A DNA stretch of 64,000 nucleotides from Lawsonella clevelandensis (GCF_003241315.1 NZ_QFOZ01000002.1:62001-126000), one strand, 5' to 3'; numbered from the stretch's first letter, positions 26,390 through 34,848 are shown. Notes: generated from the sequence alone by a model not told the origin. Numbers and translations are program-made.

Positions 26390-27756
26390 CGATCAACACC
26401 TCCCAGAACAGGGTCGATACTACCGACCGCAGCGACAACATCGGACAGCATGCCACCTTCACACATGGCGGGAAGGGCTTGCAGGTGGTGGAATCCAGGG
26501 TCACGTAGATGAATACGGTAAGGATGAGTTCCGCCATCAGAGACCACGTGGCACCCCAGTTCGCCTTTAGGGCTTTCAATGGCGACATAGGCTTGCCCGG
26601 CAGGAACAGTGATGCCTTCAGACACGAGTTTGAAGTGGTGAATGAGGGCTTCCATGTCTTCGCCCATAATCTTGCGGACATGTTCAAAGGAGTTACCCTG
26701 GCCATCGTCATAAACAGCCAGGTTGGCGGGGCGAGAGATCTTAGGATCCTCAATCATGAAAGGCTGTCCCTGGGTGTCGGCAAGACGATCACGGCACTGG
26801 TGGCAGATCTTCAAAGATTCATACATTTCAGCGAGGCGGACACGGAAAGCTCCGTAAGCATCGCAGGTATTCCACACCGGAATATCGAAGTCGTAGGTTT
26901 CGTAGCCGAGGTAGGGTTGCTTCTTGCGAAGGTCCCATTCAACTCCAGCGGCACGCAGACGCGGACCAGTCACGCCGAGCGTCATGCAACCGGTGAGGTC
27001 AAGGTAGCTAATGCCCAGCATGCGCTTGCGGAGGATGGGGTTTTCGTTACACATTTTGTCGAAGTCAGGAAGACGTTCGTCGAGCCACTTGAGTGTTTCG
27101 TCAAGTTTCTCAAGTCCGTAGTCCGGCAGGTCGTTGGCGACACCGCCGGGGCGGAAGAACGCGTGATTCATGCGCAGACCAGTGACGGCTTCGAAGAAAT
27201 CGAGGATCATTTCGCGTTCGCGGAGACCGTTGGTCAGGAGCGTTACGCCACCGAGTTCGTTACCGCCGGTGCCAATGGCAACAAGGTGGGAGGCGATACG
27301 GTTGAGCTCAAGCATAAGGACGCGAATAATTTGGGCGCGTTCTGGAATCTTGTCGGTAATGCCAAGAAGTTCTTCAACCGCCATAACATAAACAGCCTCG
27401 TTGAAGAGTGGTGCCACATAGTCGGCGCGGGTAACCAATGCGGAACCTTGTGTCCAGGTGCGGGCCTCACAGGTTTTTTCAATACCGGTGTGGAGGTAGC
27501 CGATGGCGGGACGCAGGTTGGTAACGATGTCGCCATCCAGTTCGAGGCATAGGCGCATAACACCGTGAGTCGAGGGGTGAGCAGGACCCATGTTAATAAT
27601 CATGCGACTACTGTTTTTTTGTATCTGGTAGTCGACAATTTCCTGCCAGTCGCCGTCTTCTGCGGTGAGTTCCACAGCATCGGGGTCAGCGTCGAAAAGT
27701 TGCTCGATAGAGCTCACACCGGTGGGAGACGCGAGGTTTTCTTTAGGAGTAGTCAT
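26386..27756 (-). CDS. nuoD: NADH-quinone oxidoreductase subunit D
   Basis: This 456-residue 49-kDa-type subunit forms the quinone-binding pocket with NuoB. Diagnostic motifs are MGPAHPSTHGVMRL, IGYLHTGIEKTCE, the FDFFEAV-like ILDFFEAVTGLRMNHAFFRPGG block, and the C-terminal SPKGELGCHVVSDGG...PYR. The tyrosine and histidine usually implicated in quinone protonation fall in AHPSTHG and its partner helix. It overlaps nuoC by a single base and nuoE by four. Confidence 0.97.
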   Translation of the reverse strand: MTTPKENLASPTGVSSIEQLFDADPDAVELTAEDGDWQEIVDYQIQKNSSRMIINMGPAHPSTHGVMRLCLELDGDIVTNLRPAIGYLHTGIEKTCEARTWTQGSALVTRADYVAPLFNEAVYVMAVEELLGITDKIPERAQIIRVLMLELNRIASHLVAIGTGGNELGGVTLLTNGLREREMILDFFEAVTGLRMNHAFFRPGGVANDLPDYGLEKLDETLKWLDERLPDFDKMCNENPILRKRMLGISYLDLTGCMTLGVTGPRLRAAGVEWDLRKKQPYLGYETYDFDIPVWNTCDAYGAFRVRLAEMYESLKICHQCRDRLADTQGQPFMIEDPKISRPANLAVYDDGQGNSFEHVRKIMGEDMEALIHHFKLVSEGITVPAGQAYVAIESPKGELGCHVVSDGGTHPYRIHLRDPGFHHLQALPAMCEGGMLSDVVAAVGSIDPVLGGVDR

Positions 27757-28457
27757 TAGCGGTACTTCCTCCGTTCCTCCACAGGTGGCACTTCTGTGCC
27801 ATGGAATTCAACTGGTATTCCTCCGAGTTGGTAGTCCTTCCGTTGCGGGTGTCCCTGCCAATCATCCGGCATAAGAATGCGGGTAAGGCCGGGGTGTCCG
27901 TCGAAGATAATGCCAAACATGTCCCAGGTTTCGCGTTCATGGTAGTTAGCGCCGGGATAGATTCTGACAACGGAGGGAATATGAGGCTCTGCGGCCGGGC
28001 ATACGACTTCTACACGAAGACGTCGATTGTGGCTCATGGAGAGCAGGTGGTAGACACTGTGCAGTTCGGCGTCTTTTTCTGTGGGGTAGTGTACGCCGGA
28101 GATGGAGGTACACAGTTCGTACCGGAGTTCTTCATCATCGCGTAATGCCTGCATGGTTTTCAGCAGGTGCTCGCGGGGAATATAGATCGTGGGCATGTCA
28201 GTGAAGGTGGTGACGGGGGCGTCAGCAACTTCGGGGACGAGTGTGAAGAGACGATCAAAAATCGCGTCTAAATCCCCGCCAAACGGACGAGCAAGGGGAA
28301 CAATACGGGCAGGTAGTCGCACAATGTGGGAAAAACCAGAGGTATCTCCTGTACCGTCGGTCCACATGCCCTGCTTGGCGGCGAAGGGAGTCCAACTGTT
28401 ACCCGTAGTGGTGGACATATCAGACTGATTATCAGTGTTGTGAGGGTTATTAGTCAT
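27756..28457 (-). CDS. nuoC: NADH-quinone oxidoreductase subunit C
   Basis: A 233-residue 30-kDa-type subunit of the peripheral arm. The family signature is ERETWDMFGIIFDGHPGLTRILMPDDWQGHP (in part), with YQLGGIPVEFHG at the C-terminus. The start is placed at ATG 28457, which has GGAGGGG 5-6 bases upstream and overlaps the nuoB stop by 8 bases; the ATG at 28511 lies deep inside nuoB and is disfavoured. The first 50 residues are Asn/Thr-rich and poorly conserved. Confidence 0.94.
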   Translation of the reverse strand: MTNNPHNTDNQSDMSTTTGNSWTPFAAKQGMWTDGTGDTSGFSHIVRLPARIVPLARPFGGDLDAIFDRLFTLVPEVADAPVTTFTDMPTIYIPREHLLKTMQALRDDEELRYELCTSISGVHYPTEKDAELHSVYHLLSMSHNRRLRVEVVCPAAEPHIPSVVRIYPGANYHERETWDMFGIIFDGHPGLTRILMPDDWQGHPQRKDYQLGGIPVEFHGTEVPPVEERRKYR

Positions 28458-29046
28458 GTGCCCCTCCCTTCTTGCCTTTCTTCTTAAAGTGAATGAGCTT
28501 TTCGTCGGCAACGCGCACTTCGCCGGCTAGTGCAGCTGCTTCCTTAGCCTTTTCATCTGCGATAATGTGCTTTTCACCAAGTTGAGTTTTCTTGGCGATC
28601 ATGGCGCGTAGCTTGAAAGAGGCATCGATTAGCATGTCGGGGCGTGGGGGACAGCCGGGGATGTAGAGGTCCACTGGAACGATGTGGTCAGCACCTTGCA
28701 CAATGGCGTAGTTGTTAAAAACGCCGCCGGAAGAAGAGCAAGCACCCATGGCAATAACCCATTTGGGATCTGGCATCTGGTCATAGACGCGGCGCATAAT
28801 GGGGGCCATTTTTTGGCTGACGCGACCAGAAATAATCATGAGGTCGGACTGACGGGGGGAGGCGCGGAATACTTCCTGTCCCCAACGAGATGAGTCGAAG
28901 CGCGGACCCGCATAAGACATCATTTCGAAAGCACAGCAGGCGAGACCGAAGGTGACGGGCCAGACTGACCACTCGCGGGTGAGGCCAAACAGCCATTCTG
29001 TGGTGGTGGTAACGAACCCACCTGAAAGTTTGTCTTCAATTCCCAT
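28450..29046 (-). CDS. nuoB: NADH-quinone oxidoreductase subunit B
   Basis: A 198-residue subunit that holds the terminal cluster N2. The tandem cysteines are in FGLACCAFEMM and the other ligands in GACSSSGGVF and IPGCPPRPD. The C-terminal 45 residues are a lysine-rich extension (HFKKKGKKGG) common in this lineage. The start is ATG 29046. It is 50 bases downstream of nuoA. Confidence 0.97.
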   Translation of the reverse strand: MGIEDKLSGGFVTTTTEWLFGLTREWSVWPVTFGLACCAFEMMSYAGPRFDSSRWGQEVFRASPRQSDLMIISGRVSQKMAPIMRRVYDQMPDPKWVIAMGACSSSGGVFNNYAIVQGADHIVPVDLYIPGCPPRPDMLIDASFKLRAMIAKKTQLGEKHIIADEKAKEAAALAGEVRVADEKLIHFKKKGKKGGAHD

Positions 29047-29096
29047 ATCGAATTCCAGTCACTTGATTGAGTAGGTAGTACAAAAGCGGGTGTCGA

Positions 29097-29456
29097 TCAT
29101 TCCCAATCCAGTCCTCCACGGCGCCAAACATAAAGGTAGGCAACTAGCAGAGTGGCAACGAAGAGGAGCATCTCTACCAGGAGGAACCAGCCCATCTTGT
29201 CGAAGGTGATAGCCCAGGGAAACAGGAAGATGGTCTCAACGTCGAAGATGAGAAACATCATGGCAATGGTGAAGTATTTGAGAGACATGCGACCGCCGTT
29301 TTCAGGTCGATCGACTGCATCTACACCACACTCATAAACGTCAAACTTGGATTTGTTGTAACGGTGCGGACCGATAGAAACGGATGCGGCCACCATCGCC
29401 AGCACGAACAGTGCTGCAAGAATTACCATTGCCAGAATGGGAATGTAATACGACAC
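29097..29456 (-). CDS. nuoA: NADH-quinone oxidoreductase subunit A
   Basis: A 119-residue, three-helix membrane subunit and the first structural gene of the complex I operon. The conserved loop KFDVYECGVDAV and the segment RMSLKYFTIAMMFLIFDVETIFLFPWA are plain. It helps form the quinone access site with NuoH and NuoD. The 76-base gap to the upstream receiver-like gene holds no terminator, so the two are likely co-transcribed. Confidence 0.97.
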   Translation of the reverse strand: MSYYIPILAMVILAALFVLAMVAASVSIGPHRYNKSKFDVYECGVDAVDRPENGGRMSLKYFTIAMMFLIFDVETIFLFPWAITFDKMGWFLLVEMLLFVATLLVAYLYVWRRGGLDWE

Positions 29457-29532
29457 GTTGGTTTCCTCTCACACGTGAGCGTTATTAAAAAGTCAAGAAG
29501 TTCGTTTATAGGCAGCAGTGCAGTATGTCTGT

Positions 29533-29985
29533 CTATGTCTCTGATATCTTCGAGGTTTCCCCTATCTCCGGTCGAAGAAGAGCTGCAGCGGCGCGGGGGA
29601 GACTAATGGGGTCAACTGGGAGTAAGTAGACGGCGTCGGCTTTACTCCAGGTTGATAGCCAGGCGTCATCACGGCGTTGCAGAAGTACAAGAAGCGGTGG
29701 ATGATCGTCGATTTCAGCATTGATTTGATAGCTGAGACCCATGCCGCCGAGGGGGGCGGTTTCTCCATCGAGTACACAAAGATCGAGTTCTTTGTTGTGT
29801 AGCGCACGGATTAGTGCGGGGCCCGTAGCAAAATCGATGACGTCAACGGCAGGCAGGTCTGGTGCTATAGAGGTGCCGAATGCTGAGTGGACGTCCTCGC
29901 GTAGCTGTGGTCTGTCTGAATAAATCGCAATCCGTAATTGCGCATGAGACGGTTCTGTGTGGAGAGTCACAGTATTATCGGACAT
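29533..29985 (-). CDS. Receiver-like protein at the head of the nuo operon
   Basis: A 150-residue protein that matches the position of Rv3143, a stand-alone response regulator next to nuoA in mycobacteria. It looks like a receiver domain: a strand RIAIYSD, a central LDLCVLDGETAPLGG with a plausible phospho-accepting Asp, and a later VLLQRRDDAWLSTWSKADAVYLLPVDP block carrying the switch region. The usual acidic pair after the first strand is reduced to a single Asp in IYSDR, and the expected Lys is not certain, so it may be a degenerate receiver. There is no output domain. A role in controlling nuo is inference from context. Confidence 0.7.
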   Translation of the reverse strand: MSDNTVTLHTEPSHAQLRIAIYSDRPQLREDVHSAFGTSIAPDLPAVDVIDFATGPALIRALHNKELDLCVLDGETAPLGGMGLSYQINAEIDDHPPLLVLLQRRDDAWLSTWSKADAVYLLPVDPISLPRAAAALLRPEIGETSKISET

Positions 29986-30051
29986 GTGATTAGCCTACCT
30001 AGTTTTGACATTATTTTATGCATCAATAGGTAAAGAGTTTTGGACAAATAT

Positions 30052-30070
30052 GCAGGTTAGGCGACCCTAA
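30052..30070 (+). promoter_or_regulatory. DtxR/IdeR-like iron box
   Basis: A 19-base site matches the palindromic consensus of DtxR/IdeR at 15 positions, with the core AGGTTAGGC and the right arm CCCTAA intact. It lies about 100 bases upstream of the small membrane protein gene at 30171 and about 65 bases upstream of the divergent receiver-like gene. Iron-dependent repression of one or both is expected if the site is used. Confidence 0.65.
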
Positions 30071-30170
30071 GTAGTAATAAATGACATTGTGAGACATCTA
30101 CCTGAGTTCAGCAGCAATAGAATCTTTTCGATACTCTAAGGGTAATCTTTTTCGCAGTGAGAGGGTGTAA

Positions 30171-30491
30171 ATGAGCACTCAGACCAGGTATGTACTTGTT
30201 AACATTGGTCTTTTTCTGGCAGGACTTCTCGCGGGGACAGCTGTCACTGGGTTGCTATTTATCCTCGGTGTGACACTAATTTCGACAGTTTCACATTCAA
30301 TTATGAATCCCACAGAATGGACTCTTGCTGTCCCACTTATCGGACTTGTTGCCGCTGTTGTAACGACAGGTGGATCCGTTGGCATTATCCGTTCCCGCCA
30401 TCCGTCAGCGACGCTAGCGTACGGAATGATTGCTGCGGCAGTAATTTTCTTCCTTGTTATCCTGGGATACTACTTCGGGTACGCCCGTTAG
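30171..30491 (+). CDS. Small integral membrane protein, unknown function
   Basis: A 106-residue protein with three hydrophobic segments (about 8-38, 50-72, 82-104) and short polar loops. No family was recognised. GAGAGG precedes the ATG by 6 bases. Its promoter region carries a good DtxR/IdeR-like box, so it may respond to iron. It has no partner gene: the HAD gene is convergent. Topology suggests a small membrane-embedded protein rather than a transporter on its own. Confidence 0.75.
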   Translation: MSTQTRYVLVNIGLFLAGLLAGTAVTGLLFILGVTLISTVSHSIMNPTEWTLAVPLIGLVAAVVTTGGSVGIIRSRHPSATLAYGMIAAAVIFFLVILGYYFGYAR

Positions 30492-30544
30492 CTGTCTCTC
30501 TGTATTCTTCTGTATTTGTTAATGAGTTCGTACAAGTGAACTCT

Positions 30545-30564
30545 TTAACCAACTTTTTGGTTAA
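30545..30564. terminator. Hairpin between convergent genes
   Basis: TTAACCAA and TTGGTTAA form a perfect 8-bp stem with a CTTT loop, preceded by a weaker 6-bp hairpin GAGTTC/GAACTC (30524-30543). They lie between the ends of the membrane protein gene and the HAD gene and could serve both strands. Confidence 0.5.
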
Positions 30565-30593
30565 TTCTGCATCTATATGTGTCTATCGAGTAT

Positions 30594-31295
30594 CTATGAG
30601 GAAACCGGTAAAAGGGCGCGAATAGCGGCAGGAAGATCTGCGGGATCATTGACAGTGCTGGCAGCGTGATCCCACTCTGCCGGAGAACCCGTACCCCACG
30701 TACACAGAATCGTTTTAATCCCAAAAACCTTGGCTCCCTCCACGTCATGGATGCGGTCACCGACCATCACATAGCGGCGTTGTGGAGCCGCTGGCTCATC
30801 TCCAGCACGACGTAGGGCCTCGGCAATAACCTCGTCTTTCGTCTGCCTCGTACGCCCATCGTCATGAGCACCAACTATTTCGGTGAAATAAGAGTGAATC
30901 CCTACGTGCTGAAGAGTTTTAGAGGCAACTTTTTCTCTTTTTGAAGTAGCCAAATACAGTTCGTATCCCATGGCGGAAAGCTTATTAAGGGCAGTTTTTA
31001 TCCCCGTAAAAAGTTCTGGTTTGTCCCACATGCACGTGTCATAGTGGTTGAAGTAGAAGCGTTTTCCCTCTTCTATTTCTGCGGGGCTCCACCCTAGCCG
31101 AGCCATTGTTACCTGCATAGGAGGGCCTGCTACAGAAGAAAGAAATTCATCTGAGGGGCGTTCTTTGCCCAATACCTCAGCAGTTAAACATAGGGTGTCC
31201 TGCACAGTTGAGAGTGAATCGATAAGAGTCCCATCAAGATCCAAAAGCACAATAGGGGCAGATGTCTGGAAAACAGAAGGTTGAGGATTACTCAT
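30594..31295 (-). CDS. HAD-superfamily hydrolase, phosphoglycolate-phosphatase-like
   Basis: A 233-residue HAD phosphatase. Motif I is VLLDLDGTLIDS at residues 17-28, motif II is YLATSKRE, and motif III with IV is the VMVGDRIHDVEGAK block. A helical cap lies between motif I and II, as in Gph-like enzymes. The substrate cannot be named. The mycobacterial gene at the same relative position (Rv2232, PtkA) is a HAD-fold protein reported as a tyrosine kinase, but no PtpA partner is next to this gene, so the safer call is phosphatase. Confidence 0.85.
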   Translation of the reverse strand: MSNPQPSVFQTSAPIVLLDLDGTLIDSLSTVQDTLCLTAEVLGKERPSDEFLSSVAGPPMQVTMARLGWSPAEIEEGKRFYFNHYDTCMWDKPELFTGIKTALNKLSAMGYELYLATSKREKVASKTLQHVGIHSYFTEIVGAHDDGRTRQTKDEVIAEALRRAGDEPAAPQRRYVMVGDRIHDVEGAKVFGIKTILCTWGTGSPAEWDHAASTVNDPADLPAAIRALLPVSS

Positions 31296-31380
31296 ATTTT
31301 CAGTGTCTCACATTGTATGAAATCAGGAAGAGGAGACCAGGATAGCGATAAGGATAGAAGTAAGGACGATAGGCTATTCG

Positions 31381-32172
31381 TTGTGGGACGGATGGGAAGG
31401 AACCGGCGGAAATGGGAGAGATGACGTGGTGTGTGGTGACCCTACTGCGGTCGTTAAGCACGTCTGCTGCGCGGTGGACCTTACGCCGGCTACTTTGGAT
31501 GCAGCATTGGCAGAACATGCACAGATGGTTATCACTCACCATCCGGTCCTTTTCGACTCTGTCCATTCCGTGGCTGCTAACACTCCCAAAGGAAAACTTA
31601 TCCACCGCGCTATCTCTGCAGGGTGCGCACTTTTTTGTGCACATACCAATGCTGATAGCGCAAATCCGGGTGTCAACGATGCCCTCGCAGAAGCACTGGG
31701 CCTTACCGTCACCGGACCACTGATCCCACACTCTCCGGGCAATAACGGAGACAAGCATGCTCCTGGTTTAGGACGAATTGGCACTCTTACTAAACCGTTA
31801 ACACTCCGCGAATTTACCAATGTTGTCGCAGCATCACTTCCCCGCACAGTATGGGGAATACGAGCTGCAGGAGACCCTCAAACACGTATTGAAACCGTTG
31901 CGGTATGCGGTGGCTCAGGGGGTAGTTTTCTGGATGTGGTACGAGAAGCCGGGGTAGATTGCTACGTGACGTCTGATCTTCGTCACCATCCCGTTGATGA
32001 TTTTCTCCAGGCTGGTGGAACGGCAGTCATTGATACTGCGCATGCTGCCAGTGAATATCCGTGGTTGGCCCAGGTGGCTCAGTTACTGCACACGCAACTT
32101 GGTATTGACGTTACAGTTCTTCCTATTGTTACAGATCCCTGGACGCTGCATGCTCCATCACAGGATAGCTAA
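31381..32172 (+). CDS. NIF3-like (DUF34) metal-binding protein, atypical N-terminus
   Basis: A Nif3/YqfO-family protein of 263 residues. Metal ligands of the family are seen: THHP near residue 60, HTNADS near 90, and the C-terminal DTAHAASEYPW. The last strand carries the TDPW motif of actinobacterial members. It lacks the PII-like insert present in long homologues. The N-terminus is odd: the family normally has about 35 residues ending in WDxVGL before the VCGDP motif, but here the open frame gives only a non-homologous Gly-rich stretch from a TTG, and a stop codon lies 66 bases further up. A GTG at 31426 with GGGAG upstream could be the actual start. Confidence 0.75.
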   Translation: MWDGWEGTGGNGRDDVVCGDPTAVVKHVCCAVDLTPATLDAALAEHAQMVITHHPVLFDSVHSVAANTPKGKLIHRAISAGCALFCAHTNADSANPGVNDALAEALGLTVTGPLIPHSPGNNGDKHAPGLGRIGTLTKPLTLREFTNVVAASLPRTVWGIRAAGDPQTRIETVAVCGGSGGSFLDVVREAGVDCYVTSDLRHHPVDDFLQAGGTAVIDTAHAASEYPWLAQVAQLLHTQLGIDVTVLPIVTDPWTLHAPSQDS

Positions 32173-32253
32173 CTGCATGCTCCAGATAGTTACGGGATAG
32201 CTCATGGGCCGGCTGCGGTAAATGGGGGAGTAGCTAGTACACTAAACACCGGT

Positions 32254-32655
32254 AAATGAGTCAGCTAGGCTGTCGCGGTTGGGGAAACCTTATAACCTAA
32301 GTAGTCCCCGTCGAGGAAAGTCCGGACTCCATAGAGCAGGGTGGTTGCTAACGGCAACCCGGGGTGACCCGCGGGATAGTGCCACAGAAAACAAACCGCC
32401 ACTTCGGTGGTAAGGGTGAAAAGGTGCGGTAAGAGCGCACCAGTATTGTCGGTGACGGCAGTAGCTTGGTAAACCCCACTCGGAGCAAGATCAAAGGCTT
32501 CACGATTGTGAGGCTGCGCGCATGGTTGACGGCTGCTCGCTGAAGTGCGCGGGTGGATCGCTTGAGGTACTCGGCAACGATGTATCCAGATGGATGACGG
32601 TCGCCTGTGAGCGGTGCTTGTAGGAACAGAATCCGGCTTATCGGCTGACTCATTT
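32254..32655 (+). ncRNA. rnpB: RNase P RNA, type A
   Basis: The catalytic RNA of RNase P. The universally conserved P4 strand GAGGAAAGTCCGGACTCC is at about 32312-32329 and the 3' counterpart ACAGAATCCGGCTTAT is near 32630. The ends pair: AAATGAGTCAGC at 32254-32265 is the exact complement of 32644-32655, forming a 12-bp P1 helix. The size, about 400 nt, is usual for actinobacteria. In mycobacteria rnpB is in the same neighbourhood. Confidence 0.97.
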
Positions 32656-32703
32656 ACCTCTCGCTAGAGACCTTTCAAGAGGTAGGGAAACCGTCACCGC
32701 GCT

Positions 32704-33177
32704 TCACAATATTGAGTGATGATGATGCTCAAAGATGAGCATTGTTTGTGTATTCGCCACCGCCGGATTGTTGTTCAACTGGTGGGATACAAAATCGGAA
32801 AGCTCAGCCGTGTCACGCATACAGACGTGAATGAGGTAGTCGTCGAGCCCGCCTACAAAATACACATCCTGCACACCATGGAGAGCGGCCATTGTTTTCC
32901 CGAAGGTATCCATATCCATGCGAGAACCCGCGTGCAGTCGTACTGCGATCATTGCTTGCAATCCTTGGCCAACAAGCTGTGGGTCAATATCAGCGTAAAT
33001 ACCGCGGATAATACCGTTGTCGGTGAGGGCTTTTACGCGGGCGGACGTAGTGGAAGGTGCTACTCCTACTTCTGCCGCTAAATCTTTATTGGCGATATTC
33101 CCGTTTTCTTCAAGAATACGAAGAATCTTGCGGTCGATGTCATCTAACTGATGGGGCTGTATCAGCGAAGATTCCAT
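32704..33177 (-). CDS. Lrp/AsnC-family regulator, probable AldR
   Basis: A 157-residue feast/famine regulator. The N-terminal winged HTH (LDDIDRKILRILEENG, then LAAEVGVAPSTTSARVKALTD) is followed by an RAM effector domain (GVQDVYFVGGLDDYLIHV). The ATG at 33177 has AGGA 9 bases upstream and is preferred to ATG 33186; the open frame extending to 33615 crosses the ald start and is not coding. It is divergent from ald with about 150 bases between, the arrangement of mycobacterial aldR-ald, so it most likely controls alanine dehydrogenase in response to alanine or other amino acids. The C-terminus is His-rich (EHHHHSIL). Confidence 0.9.
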   Translation of the reverse strand: MESSLIQPHQLDDIDRKILRILEENGNIANKDLAAEVGVAPSTTSARVKALTDNGIIRGIYADIDPQLVGQGLQAMIAVRLHAGSRMDMDTFGKTMAALHGVQDVYFVGGLDDYLIHVCMRDTAELSDFVSHQLNNNPAVANTQTMLIFEHHHHSIL

Positions 33178-33186
33178 AGTTTTCAT

Positions 33187-33327
33187 TCCTGGAGTAGAAA
33201 TATTTTTCGGAATAGTTGCTATATTACCGAATATTATCCAGAATGAGCATAACCCAAGAATCATATTGGGACCCATATACGCAAACAGAATATGGGACAT
33301 CACAATATTTTTCAGGAGTAATAAAAA
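33187..33327. promoter_or_regulatory. Divergent lrp-ald promoter region
   Basis: This A+T-rich spacer contains several AT-rich partial dyads, such as TGGGACCCA at 33268-33276 and repeated AATAT/ATATT steps, of the sort bound by Lrp-type octamers. No single consensus can be defined by eye. CAGGAG precedes the ald start. Confidence 0.35.
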
Positions 33328-34431
33328 ATGCGCATTGGCATTCCTAAAGAAGTCAAGAGCAATGAATTCCGCGTCTCCGTTACCCCATCTGGTGTTGCCG
33401 AACTTGTACACCGTGGCCACGATGTTGTCGTGGAAAAATCTGCAGGCGTTGGTTCTAGCTTCTCTGACGAGGAGTACATAGAGGCTGGTGCCACTATGGT
33501 AGACACTGCCGATGATGTGTGGAAGCAGGGCGATCTTATTGTCAAAGTAAAGGAGCCCATCGCCGAAGAATTCCATCGTATGCGCGCTGATCAGGTACTC
33601 TTCACTTATCTTCACCTCGCTGCATGTACTGACTGCTGCGATGCCCTTCTAAAAGCAGGAACAACTTCTATTGCTTACGAAGTTGTGCAAACTCCCGACC
33701 ATAAACTTCCACTCCTTGCCCCCATGTCCGAGGTAGCTGGCCGTCTCTCCGTCCAGATAGGCGCCCAGTACCTCATGAAACACAATGGTGGAAACGGCAA
33801 ACTACTGGGCGGGGTAAGTGGTGTGCGCCCTGCTAACGTGGTTGTTCTTGGTGCAGGTACAGCCGGTTCTAACGCCGTTGCTATCGCTGCTGGTATGCGT
33901 GCAGACGTCACTGTTTTTGATATCAATATCGCTGCGTTGAAGAGACTCGACGACATCTACCAGGGTCGTGTTCACACAGTAGTATCCAACCGCGCCGAAA
34001 TTGCGAAGGCGCTAGAAACTGCTGACGTTGTGATCGGTTCTGTCCTTATTCCGGGTAGTTCTACCCCGAAGCTTGTTACTAACGATATGGTTGCTCACAT
34101 GCAGCCTGGGTCTGTTCTTATTGATATTGCTATAGACCAAGGCGGCTGCTTCGAGGATTCGCACCCCACCACTTACGATGACCCCACTTTCACTGTGCAC
34201 GACACTGTTTTCTACTGTGTCGCAAACATGCCAGGTGCCGTTCCTAATACTTCTACCTGGGCGCTCTCCAACGCCACGCTTCCCTACATTCTGCAGCTTG
34301 CTGATAAAGGATGGGAAAAAGCGGTGGCGGAGAACCCCGCATTAAAGGCCGGCCTCTCCACCCATAAGGGGCAGATTTATTCTGCTCCTGTGGCAGAGGC
34401 TCGTGGACTCCCGTTGGCTACATTGGACTAG
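33328..34431 (+). CDS. ald: Alanine dehydrogenase
   Basis: A 367-residue NAD-dependent alanine dehydrogenase, interconverting L-alanine and pyruvate plus ammonia. The N-terminal signature MRIGIPKEVKSNEFRVSVTP is near-perfect, the catalytic Lys and His lie in LIVKVKEP and LHLAACTD, and the Rossmann glycine motif is VVVLGAGTAGSNAV near residue 175. The family signature IDQGGCFEDSHPTT is intact. The length is standard (370). Controlled by the divergent Lrp-family gene by context. A terminator follows. Confidence 0.97.
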   Translation: MRIGIPKEVKSNEFRVSVTPSGVAELVHRGHDVVVEKSAGVGSSFSDEEYIEAGATMVDTADDVWKQGDLIVKVKEPIAEEFHRMRADQVLFTYLHLAACTDCCDALLKAGTTSIAYEVVQTPDHKLPLLAPMSEVAGRLSVQIGAQYLMKHNGGNGKLLGGVSGVRPANVVVLGAGTAGSNAVAIAAGMRADVTVFDINIAALKRLDDIYQGRVHTVVSNRAEIAKALETADVVIGSVLIPGSSTPKLVTNDMVAHMQPGSVLIDIAIDQGGCFEDSHPTTYDDPTFTVHDTVFYCVANMPGAVPNTSTWALSNATLPYILQLADKGWEKAVAENPALKAGLSTHKGQIYSAPVAEARGLPLATLD

Positions 34432-34486
34432 CTCTCAGCAAGTTCACGTAGACAGTCTCTAACGGGAGGCGTGTTGTGTGATAGAG

Positions 34487-34520
34487 ACGACGCCCGCACC
34501 CAAGGGTGCGGGTCTCGTCG
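34487..34520 (+). terminator. Terminator of ald
   Basis: A 9-bp GC-rich stem CCCGCACCC/GGGTGCGGG with an AA loop (34493-34512), extended by GACGA/TCGTC outer pairs, about 60 bases after the ald stop. The tail is only moderately T-rich. Confidence 0.75.
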
Positions 34521-34635
34521 TATTTATGGGCTGTATTAGCGGACAGCATCCACAGACGAGTATCTACAGATAGTATTTGTGAGAAGGAGAAAGAATACAC
34601 CTGCCAAGTGCTGTGTAGTGAGAGATAATGACGCT

Positions 34636-34848
34636 ATGACGGATAGCGACAAAAGTAATGACACAGGCAGCAACAACGATAAGTGGTATGTCAACACGCG
34701 TACTGGCGAAATTACACAGGGTATACGGCGTGAATGGGGTACCCGTTTAGGTCCCTATCCATCGGCAGAGGCTGCTTCGCACTGGCGTGATTCTATTGCC
34801 CGTCATAATGCAGAAGCAGACGCTGAAGATATGCGTGACCAGCAGTAA
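34636..34848 (+). CDS. Small SPOR-like protein, unknown function
   Basis: A 70-residue polar protein. The central part KWYVNTRTGEITQG...RLGPYPSAEAASHW resembles the short SPOR-like proteins found across actinobacteria, whose function is unknown. The N-terminus is Asp/Asn/Ser-rich. The frame opens at a GTG at 34579, but the ATG at 34636 places the start just before the conserved part. The ribosome binding site is weak (GAGAG). It stands alone between ald and the secreted hydrolase gene. Confidence 0.65.
   Translation: MTDSDKSNDTGSNNDKWYVNTRTGEITQGIRREWGTRLGPYPSAEAASHWRDSIARHNAEADAEDMRDQQ

Noticed and set aside
31300..31758. Minus-strand frame antisense to the NIF3-like gene
   Set aside because: No family resemblance; the plus strand encodes a recognisable NIF3 domain.
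32348..32653. Minus-strand open frame inside rnpB
   Set aside because: It lies entirely within the RNase P RNA, whose structure explains the sequence.
33178..33615. Long N-terminal extension of the Lrp-type regulator
   Set aside because: It would run through the promoter region and into ald on the other strand; family length and ribosome binding site support 33177.
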